This document shows positions 57,810 through 64,000 of a stretch of 64,000 nt of DNA, one piece after another. A program made the position numbers and the translations under genes. The stretch spans positions 1-64,000 of the forward strand of contig CADAPM010000013.1 of assembly GCA_902789795.1 (NCBI GenBank). The letters run 5' to 3'. This DNA is from an uncultured Eubacteriales bacterium (GTDB lineage: Bacteria; Bacillota; Clostridia; Christensenellales; Aristaeellaceae). The stretch's first letter is position 1; every line of letters starts with the position of its first letter. The notes under the pieces are model-generated. The model saw only the letters and a program-made list of their open reading frames with translations, was not told where the DNA came from and ran no database searches.

Positions 57810-60800
57810 TTAGATGAGGAACGCTTTCTGCAGCAACGGGAAGTAGACGATGAAGAAGACGATGACGATGGCCAGCAGGATCACGCCGAGGATGATGTTC
57901 TTGATCGTGCGGGCTTTCTTGGTGCGCTCACGGCTGTCCGCGAACTCCGCTTCCGTCATGCGCCCATACTGGATCATCTTGATGATGCTGTAGATCAGGT
58001 AGATGGCCAGCAGGCCCATCAGGATCCACAGCGCGATCCTGTAGATCGGGGTACCGACCTCAAACTTCACGTCCTCGCCGCCCAGTCCGTTGACTGCCAG
58101 GCTGTTGGCCTGCTGGTACAGCACGCGGTGCATGGCATTGCGCAAATAGGCGCGGCACCAGTTCTGCTTGACGTCGGAGAGCTTCATCTCACTGGTGGAA
58201 AGGATCAGGTCGCCACCGGCGGCCAGGTACTTGTCGATCATCCGCACATCCATGCTGCCGATGTAGTCAGTGATGAAGATTCCGTCGAAGCCCCATTCGC
58301 CACGTGTCACGTTGGTAATCAGGTTATAGTGATCTCCGGACCATGTGGTGCCGATGCGGTTCATGGACATCATGATACCATGGGCGTCGCCGTTCTCCAC
58401 GCCCATCTGGAAGGGCTTCAGGCAGATCTCGCGGATGGCCTGCTCCTGGGCGAAGACGGCCACCTGACCATAGACGCCGCGGTTGGTCTCCTGGTCGTTC
58501 AGGGCAAAGTGCTTCATGTACACATAGCAGCCCTTGGCCTGCACTTCTCGGATAATGGCCGCGGTGATGAGGCCCGACTGGACGGGATCCTCGGAGAAGT
58601 ACTCAAAGTTGCGGCCGGAGAAGGGGGTGCGGTGGATGTTGGTGGCCGGCGCATACCAGCCCGAGGTTTTGGTCAGGATGGCATCCTCACCGATGAGCTT
58701 GCCGAATTCCTTCGCCAGTTCCTGGTTCCAGGTCGCCGCCAGTGTGATGGTCCGATTGTAGCCGAAACCGGACTTGCCGGTGATGAAGTTGGAGATGCCC
58801 GCCGGGCCGTCGTATTCGAAGGTCTTGGGCTTCTGGATGGCTTCGATGGCCTTGGTGCCGTAGCCGGAGTTGTTGAACAGTAGGTGCTGCTCGGAAAGTT
58901 TGGTCTGGTTGATCAGCTCGTCCCACTGGGGATCGTCGAAGGCTTTGCCCTTCATGGATACCAGGGTGAGCGGGGTTTCCGGCGTCGCGCCGTAGACGTA
59001 ATCGTCCTTGGAGGGGAAGTCCTGCGCAGCGAGCGCCTGAAGATCCACACTGTGCAGACCGCATTGCGCAAAAGCGGCGGCGAGAGCATCGGTGATGACC
59101 ACCGTACCGGCGGTGCCCACAGCGTCCGTATTCTTGCTCAGGCCGGGCATATCGTTTGTGGAATACCGGATCCCGTTGTTCTCCATGGCCGCCCAGTTGC
59201 TGCGGGAGAGATAAGCCGCGTCCTCCAGGGCGTCGCCATCAAACTGATTGGTGACCTTGGCGCCGGTGACGGCGGTGTCCAGCAGCCGGAGTTCCGCCAG
59301 ATCGAATTTGCCGGTCATGGCCGCGCTGCCCGGGGCCTGATAACCCTTGGCGGCCAGCACATTGTTCACGGCGTCGTGGGCGTCCCGGCCGGCGGTCACA
59401 TAATATGTACCGGCGTCGAGGATCCAGGTCTTGTTGACCGTGAAGTCGTAGGAGGCAATGTCCTTCAGGCGGAAGGTGACAGTGACTTTCTCGCTCTCGC
59501 CGGGCTGCAGCTCTTTCGTCTTGGCATAATTTGCCAGCACCACGGCGGATTTCTCCACGCCGCCGGGGATGTAAGGCGCCTGGGCGTAGATCTCGACGAC
59601 GTCCTTGCCGGCCGCGCTGCCCGTGTTCTTCACGGTGACCGCGGCGGTGACGGTGTCGCCGTCCAGCTTCACGCTGAAGTCAGACCAGTCAAAGCTGGTG
59701 TAGCTCAGGCCGTAGCCGAAGGGATACTGCACAACGGCGGCATAGTCGAAGTCCCCCGCGTTGGCGGTACCCATCACCACGTCCTCATAACGTGTCTCAT
59801 AGTAACGGTAGCCCACATAGATGCCCTCACCGTAATTCATATAGGAATAGCCGGTTTCGGTGCCGTCGGCGTTCAGGAAACGGAAGTCGCCGAAGTTCTG
59901 CATGGCCGGGGCGGAGAGGTTATCGTAAGCCCAGGTGTCCACCAGGCGGCCGGAGGGGCTGACCTTGCCCGCGAAGATGTCTGCCACGGAGGAGATACCG
60001 TCGGTGCCGGTGCTGGCATACCACAGGCAGGCCTTGACGCCGTACTCGTCCTTTTCGATCTGGCCCAGCTCCATGGGGTTGGCAGCGTTGATGACCAGGA
60101 TGGTGCCCGCAAATGCACCGCTGGCTTTGATGCCCTTCAGCAGGTCCTCTTCCTCATCGGAGAGCTCCAGGTAGTGCTTATCCGGGTTGTTGCCAAAGCG
60201 GCCCATTTCCCGGGGCAGGTCGCTGCCTTCGCCGTTCTGGCGGTTCAGCACCACGATGGCCGCGTCGCCGTACTGCGCAAAGGTGGCCTTCACCTCGTCG
60301 GTATACTCGCTCCACGGGATATCGTCGATCTTCCATTCGCCCATGGCGTCGCCGCCGCCGGGGCCTGCGCCGGTGCCGTGCTTATGGCTGGTGGAACCCG
60401 TGAATTTGGTCAGCTCGGCGTTGATGCCGAAGCCCGCCTTCTGCAGCGCGCCCGCCAGGGTATCCGACTTGATCTCGATATCGCCGGAGCCGGAACCGCT
60501 TGTCACGCCCGATGCAGAGGCCAGACCAAAGACGCTCAGCTGCGCGCCGGCCTTCAGGGGCAGGAAGCTGTCCTCATTGCGGAGCAATACGACGCCCTCG
60601 GCCACGACCCGGCGGGTGTGGTCCAGCTGGGCCTGGTACAGGGCGTCCTCGCTGGCGTATTCGCTCACGAAGTCCCCCTGCTGGGCAGTGGTCTGCGTGC
60701 CGCCCACGGTGCCGAAAAAGTCGGTGAGCACGCTGTCCCACTTGGCCGTCAGCACATTGGCCAGGATACACACGACCAGCAGCACCGCCAGCACGCCCGC

Positions 60801-60848
60801 GTGCAGGGCAAAATACCTTTTCTTGCTGTAGTTCTTTTCCTTTTTCAT
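57810..60848 (-). CDS. Domain-permuted GH3 beta-glycosidase anchored at both ends
   Basis: A 1012-residue protein. An N-terminal helix (FALHAGVLAVLLVVCILANV) and C-terminal helices (IYRIALWILMGLLAIYLIYS, IKNIILGVILLAIVIVFFIV) anchor it. Unlike common GH3 enzymes, the alpha/beta-sandwich domain comes first (VVAEGVVLLRNEDSFLPLKA) with the FN3-like domain (VVEIYAQAPYIPGGVEKSAV), and the catalytic TIM-barrel domain is last: YDGPAGISNFITG, VYMKHFALNDQETNRG, and FDGIFITDYIGSMD with nucleophile D861. The permuted order is known in some Ruminococcus and Butyrivibrio beta-glucosidases. The catalytic part faces outside. Substrate probably beta-glucosides or xylosides. Confidence 0.85.
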   Translation of the reverse strand: MKKEKNYSKKRYFALHAGVLAVLLVVCILANVLTAKWDSVLTDFFGTVGGTQTTAQQGDFVSEYASEDALYQAQLDHTRRVVAEGVVLLRNEDSFLPLKAGAQLSVFGLASASGVTSGSGSGDIEIKSDTLAGALQKAGFGINAELTKFTGSTSHKHGTGAGPGGGDAMGEWKIDDIPWSEYTDEVKATFAQYGDAAIVVLNRQNGEGSDLPREMGRFGNNPDKHYLELSDEEEDLLKGIKASGAFAGTILVINAANPMELGQIEKDEYGVKACLWYASTGTDGISSVADIFAGKVSPSGRLVDTWAYDNLSAPAMQNFGDFRFLNADGTETGYSYMNYGEGIYVGYRYYETRYEDVVMGTANAGDFDYAAVVQYPFGYGLSYTSFDWSDFSVKLDGDTVTAAVTVKNTGSAAGKDVVEIYAQAPYIPGGVEKSAVVLANYAKTKELQPGESEKVTVTFRLKDIASYDFTVNKTWILDAGTYYVTAGRDAHDAVNNVLAAKGYQAPGSAAMTGKFDLAELRLLDTAVTGAKVTNQFDGDALEDAAYLSRSNWAAMENNGIRYSTNDMPGLSKNTDAVGTAGTVVITDALAAAFAQCGLHSVDLQALAAQDFPSKDDYVYGATPETPLTLVSMKGKAFDDPQWDELINQTKLSEQHLLFNNSGYGTKAIEAIQKPKTFEYDGPAGISNFITGKSGFGYNRTITLAATWNQELAKEFGKLIGEDAILTKTSGWYAPATNIHRTPFSGRNFEYFSEDPVQSGLITAAIIREVQAKGCYVYMKHFALNDQETNRGVYGQVAVFAQEQAIREICLKPFQMGVENGDAHGIMMSMNRIGTTWSGDHYNLITNVTRGEWGFDGIFITDYIGSMDVRMIDKYLAAGGDLILSTSEMKLSDVKQNWCRAYLRNAMHRVLYQQANSLAVNGLGGEDVKFEVGTPIYRIALWILMGLLAIYLIYSIIKMIQYGRMTEAEFADSRERTKKARTIKNIILGVILLAIVIVFFIVYFPLLQKAFLI

Positions 60849-60953
60849 GTTCCCTCCGCACGGCGCGACGGCCGCGGTCTTTCCTTAATGTCAAAACCGG
60901 GAGGGTCGGAGGTCAGTCCGCGCCCTCCCGGTCAGGGGATGTCAGTATAGGGA

Positions 60954-61529
60954 TCAGTCGTCGTCAGAGGAGGCCGCTACGTTGTAGGTGTAGGAGCCGT
61001 CAGCGTTCACCGTGATGGAGACCGGCGTGTCATGGCCGTCGAACTTGTACAGGGGGTGGGAGAAGCAGTCCAGGGGATCGAAGCTCTGGGTCTCATCATA
61101 GTTGCTGACCCGATCACCGTTGGAAGCGCTTCCCTCGCAGTTGTGCATATAACCCAGAGGCACCAGCGGACCCCAGTCCTCAGAGAAGACGCACTCTTCC
61201 GCGACATTCAGGGTGACCTGGTCGCCGTCCTTGGTGTAGGTGCCGGTGAAGACATAGCGGATCACATAGGAACCGCCTTCGGGCTCTAAAATGGTGCCTT
61301 CAGCATCCACAGTACCGATCAGCTTGGTGTACTCATAGGTGCCATCGTCCTTGAGTACGACGGCGTTGTACTCGCTCAGGCCGCAACCGGTGATAAAGCC
61401 GTTAAAGTCGGTCTCACCGGCCAGTTCTTCGGTGGTGTAGAAACGGGAATACACGGCGTCCTCTGCCAGGACAGAGACGCATGCCAAGGTCAGAACCAGA
61501 GCCAGAATCATAGCAGCAAACTTTTTCAT
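60954..61529 (-). CDS. Secreted protein of unknown function
   Basis: A 191-residue exported protein: signal peptide KKFAAMILALVLTLACVSVL then AEDAVY. The mature part is beta-rich and repeats the pattern DDGTYEYTKLIGTVDAEGTI and TGTYTKDGDQVTLNVAEE, as in small lipocalin- or copper-amine-oxidase-like beta domains; the tail is acidic (SSDDD). Not recognised. ATG 61529 is chosen (GGAGG upstream). It precedes the GH3 gene on the same strand by about 105 bp, possibly cotranscribed. Confidence 0.65.
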   Translation of the reverse strand: MKKFAAMILALVLTLACVSVLAEDAVYSRFYTTEELAGETDFNGFITGCGLSEYNAVVLKDDGTYEYTKLIGTVDAEGTILEPEGGSYVIRYVFTGTYTKDGDQVTLNVAEECVFSEDWGPLVPLGYMHNCEGSASNGDRVSNYDETQSFDPLDCFSHPLYKFDGHDTPVSITVNADGSYTYNVAASSDDD

Positions 61530-61616
61530 GGGGTGTTCCTCCTTCATAGTCGGTACGTTGTCCGTACCTGATGTGCGGAGGATAGCACAAAAAAAGCCGC
61601 ATCGCGCGGCTTTGTC

Positions 61617-62966
61617 CTAAGTGGTCGTTTTTTCGTCCTGACTGGTATCCGGAGGCTGGAAAATGATGCGCAGCACATACATGCCGCCGCTGGGGTCGAT
61701 CCGCATCACACCGCCGTATTCCGCTGCCGTGGCCGCGATGGACCGGGTGCCGAAGCCGTGGCTGGTCTTGTCCTCCTTCACTGTGACGGGCAGGCCGTCC
61801 TTCATTTCCACGGTGCCAACATAGGGATTCTCGCACTGAAGAATCACCAGTCCGCGCTTCTCGTGCACCGAGAGGTGGATGGCGCGCCTTTCCTCCTCAG
61901 ATATATGCAGGCAGGCCTCGATGGCATTGTCCAGGATGTTGGAGAGCATGGTGAAGAGATCCACGGACTTGATGAAGCGCAGCAGGCTCCCGTCCGCCAC
62001 CACGGACAGCTCGATGTGCTGCTGGGAGCAGAGCAGCGCCTTCTGCATCAGCACGGTGTCCAGCGCCCGACTGCCGGTCTGGAAGGTGCTGTCGTAGATC
62101 TGCACCGCCTGCTCGATCCCGCGGATCGCCTCCGCCTGTTCCTCCGGCGTGCCTACGGTCCGCAGAGCTTCTACCTGCCGGCGCAGGTCATGGCTTTTGC
62201 GGTTGATGATGGCGATGTTTTCCTTGCTCATCTCATACTGGGCGCGGCGCAGGGACTCTATTCGCTCACGCTCCTGGATCTCCCCCTGCAGCCACAGCTG
62301 CTGGTCCTTCCGGTATTCACTGGCCATAATGAAGGAGCAGCAGATCAGCGCATAGATGCTGTGCAGCCACTCCAGCTCCATGCTCATGGTCACAATGCTC
62401 ACGATATAGACCAGCAGAAAGGTGACGGCGATCAGCCCCAGGGACCGGCCGGCGCTGCTGGGATAACGGCCGTTCCGGCAGGTCTTCCGGGCGAAGAAAC
62501 ACCAGATACCGCCGTATACCAGCAGCCCCAGGACTGCGGACATGGGCCAGGAGGACCACCAGACGGCCCCGGACAGCGCGGCGCTCCCCAGCGTCTTCAC
62601 ACAGTAGACGACATGCTCGCTGATATAGGCGAAAATCACACAGTACCATGCCTCATGCCAGTCCGCGCCGCACATCCACCGGAGGGAAGCCGCATAGCTG
62701 CCGCATACCAGCAGGTAGTGGAGCGCGAAGAAGAGGGCGGAGAGGCTGATCACCAAAGGGCTCGTTCCCTCCTGTGCCGCCGGGCCGATCACCCGCGGCC
62801 AGAGCAGCGCCCCCAGGCCGATGCTCGCTCCCAGCATCCCCGCCAGGGCGGGAATAAACAGATACCAGCGGTGTTTCTTCCGCATGGGCAGGAAAAAGAC
62901 GAGCACAGCCGGCAGCATCTGCAGTGGAAAGCCGGAGAGATAATAGAACAGCTGAGATGCTTCCAT
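61617..62966 (-). CDS. AgrC-like GHKL sensor histidine kinase
   Basis: A 449-residue kinase with 6-7 N-terminal helices (LPAVLVFFLPMRKKHRWYLF, SAVLGLLVYGGIWCFFARKT), an H box IINRKSHDLRRQVEALRTVG, N box MLSNILDNAIEACLHISEEE and G box KTSHGFGTRSIAATAAEYGG. Such kinases pair with LytTR regulators; this ATG overlaps the regulator's stop. It may sense a peptide or small molecule. Confidence 0.88.
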   Translation of the reverse strand: MEASQLFYYLSGFPLQMLPAVLVFFLPMRKKHRWYLFIPALAGMLGASIGLGALLWPRVIGPAAQEGTSPLVISLSALFFALHYLLVCGSYAASLRWMCGADWHEAWYCVIFAYISEHVVYCVKTLGSAALSGAVWWSSWPMSAVLGLLVYGGIWCFFARKTCRNGRYPSSAGRSLGLIAVTFLLVYIVSIVTMSMELEWLHSIYALICCSFIMASEYRKDQQLWLQGEIQERERIESLRRAQYEMSKENIAIINRKSHDLRRQVEALRTVGTPEEQAEAIRGIEQAVQIYDSTFQTGSRALDTVLMQKALLCSQQHIELSVVADGSLLRFIKSVDLFTMLSNILDNAIEACLHISEEERRAIHLSVHEKRGLVILQCENPYVGTVEMKDGLPVTVKEDKTSHGFGTRSIAATAAEYGGVMRIDPSGGMYVLRIIFQPPDTSQDEKTTT

Positions 62967-63676
62967 CAGAACCCCGCCTCCAGATAGTCGCTGAACGCCT
63001 CCAGGAATTCCTTTTTCCGGTTCCGGCTGATGGGCAGCTCATGGCCGCCTATGATCACGGTATCCTTGCTGATGCGGTCGACTCGCTTCAGATTCACGAG
63101 ATAAGAGAGGCTGCAGCGCGAAAACTGCAGACCGCTGAGTTCCTCTTCCGCCTCGCCGATGGTGGCACGCTTTTCAAACGTCCCTTCCGCGGTCACATAG
63201 CGCAGCGTATGCCCGCTGACCTCAATGTAGAGCAGGTCGTCCGTGGAGACCTTGACCACATCGCTGTATTTTTTCAGGTACACGTAGCGGTGGGCCTTTT
63301 TCTTATCCACCTCACGGACGGCCTTGTTCATCCGCAGCTCGAACTTCGGGTATTCCAGCGGCTTCAGGATATAATCGAAGGCGTCCACCTCGTAGCCGTT
63401 GATGGCGTACTGGGCCATGGTGGTCACGAAGATGATGATCACGTCACCGTCCGCCTCCCGGATGCGCCGGGCGGTATCCAGCCCGTTCAGGTGCTTCATC
63501 TGGATGTCCAGGAAGATGATATCCCACCTGGCCCGGAAGTCATCCGTGATGTCCAGGCCGTCCTCAAAGCAGGTGACCGCCGTTTCCAGGCCGCGCTCCT
63601 CCGAATACCGGCGGATAAAGCCGCTCAGCCGCTCGCTGAAGACCTTTTCATCATCTACGACCGCAATGGAGATCAT
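62966..63676 (-). CDS. LytTR-family response regulator
   Basis: A 236-residue regulator. Receiver domain: ISIAVVDDEKVFSERLSGFI, phospho-acceptor Asp in WDIIFLDIQMKHLNGLDTAR, and DYILKPLEYPKFELRMNKAV (Lys). LytTR DNA-binding domain: DDLLYIEVSGHTLRYVTAEG and FSRCSLSYLVNLKRVDRISK. ATG 63676 is chosen; a longer frame to 63952 is spurious. Pairs with the adjacent kinase; the likely target is a nearby promoter such as that of the GH3/secreted-protein genes. Confidence 0.9.
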   Translation of the reverse strand: MISIAVVDDEKVFSERLSGFIRRYSEERGLETAVTCFEDGLDITDDFRARWDIIFLDIQMKHLNGLDTARRIREADGDVIIIFVTTMAQYAINGYEVDAFDYILKPLEYPKFELRMNKAVREVDKKKAHRYVYLKKYSDVVKVSTDDLLYIEVSGHTLRYVTAEGTFEKRATIGEAEEELSGLQFSRCSLSYLVNLKRVDRISKDTVIIGGHELPISRNRKKEFLEAFSDYLEAGF

Positions 63677-63763
63677 TCGTCTTTCCCGCCTCGTTTGCTT
63701 TTTGTCGACTTGCCGCGCAATATCGATACATACAGTATAGCACTTTTGGTCACCTGTGGAAAG

Positions 63764-63791
63764 ACAAAAAAGGAAGCGCATGCGCGCTTCC
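63764..63791 (-). terminator. Terminator after the partial gene at the right edge
   Basis: On the minus strand GGAAGCGCGC / GCGCTTCC with TTTTTTG after it. Confidence 0.8.
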
Positions 63792-63800
63792 TGACTGCTG

Positions 63801-64000
63801 TCACACCGCTGCTTGTTCCCCGCCCTCCGCTGTCCCGCACAGCGTGCCGAGGGTCCGCTGGGCCCTGCGGCGCAGGGTCTGTTCGGTGTAGTCCACGTGG
63901 AACTGCTTCTCGTACTCCCGGGCCAGGACCGGCCAGCGCGTGTGCTCCACATAGCGGCGGGTCAGCAGGAAGCGGCCTTCCTCCGGCAGAGAGGCCAGCA
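63801..64000 (-). CDS. C-terminal end of a gene cut by the window edge
   Basis: The minus-strand frame reads LASLPEEGRFLLTRRYVEHT, RWPVLAREYEKQFHVDYTEQ, then TLRRRAQRTLGTLCGTAEGG and a stop at 63801-63803. The spacing of FLLTRRYVE and TLRRRAQRTL recalls the C-terminal helix-turn-helix of phage-type sigma-like regulators (ArpU/DUF1492-type), but the visible 65 residues are too few to be sure. The start lies beyond position 64000. Confidence 0.45.
   Translation of the reverse strand, partial: LASLPEEGRFLLTRRYVEHTRWPVLAREYEKQFHVDYTEQTLRRRAQRTLGTLCGTAEGGEQAAV

Overview
The window looks like a chromosome segment of a high-GC member of the Bacillota (class Clostridia) from a gut or rumen. The evidence is the mix of Gram-positive-type features: LplB/LplC sugar transporters, AgrC-like GHKL kinases with LytTR regulators, a PyrR-type attenuator, a BirA-type operator and AGGAGG ribosome-binding sites. 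A Christensenellales-like relative is my guess, not a demonstrated assignment. Coding GC is high almost everywhere, with clearly AT-richer islands at about 11.5-14.5 kb and 22-25.1 kb.

Layout. 0.4-5.3 kb: a polyamine uptake operon (XRE-cupin regulator, potA, potB, potC and a damaged potD). 5.5-10 kb: an ATP-grasp protein, two tandem esterases, a YgjV-like membrane protein, and a junction joining the C-terminal halves of two divergent genes. 10-14.5 kb: a metzincin-like secreted protein, an 85-residue protein, an unrecognised protein and a GmrSD-like DUF262/HNH protein (candidate defence genes). 14.5-20.3 kb: a CotH-type lipoprotein, a PIN toxin-antitoxin pair, DegV, BioY behind a BirA operator, and a CE15-like esterase. 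20.5-25.1 kb: a secreted hydrolase, an ECF sigma factor with its membrane partner, a phage-tail fragment and an HTH/membrane/zinc-ribbon trio. 25.2-33.3 kb: a CarB-DapF fusion, CarA, a RelE/ParE-type module and three phage-tail genes. 33.8-42.3 kb: two CNNM/CBS membrane proteins, cytosine deaminase and permease behind a PyrR-type leader, and ArgF. 42-52 kb: a sucrose/fructan locus (carbohydrate-binding protein, two GH32 enzymes, an ABC transporter, a LacI regulator and a fructokinase). 52.8-57.7 kb: a second LplBC-type importer with a damaged binding protein, and an AraC regulator. 57.8-64 kb: a domain-permuted, doubly membrane-anchored GH3 enzyme, a secreted protein, an AgrC/LytTR two-component pair and the end of one more gene.

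How the genes work together. Fructan or sucrose is bound, imported and hydrolysed, and the fructose is phosphorylated, under one LacI repressor with matching palindromic operators at both divergent promoters. Carbamoyl phosphate (CarAB) feeds ArgF and pyrimidine synthesis, while codBA salvages cytosine under a PyrR-type switch.

The most unusual feature is non-coding. About 13 intergenic loci carry degenerate 7-bp tandem arrays in inverted pairs, with the purine-rich strand always reading inward. They bracket either a conserved 68-69 bp core (six copies), GC-rich hairpins whose arms change together, or other palindromic elements. Many arrays begin at, or even encode, the stop codon of the adjacent gene. 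I know of no named family that describes this, and it is my main candidate for something undescribed. Three genes or loci (potD, 9.75 kb and the 53.5 kb binding protein) have deletion-like lesions that may be real or assembly artefacts.
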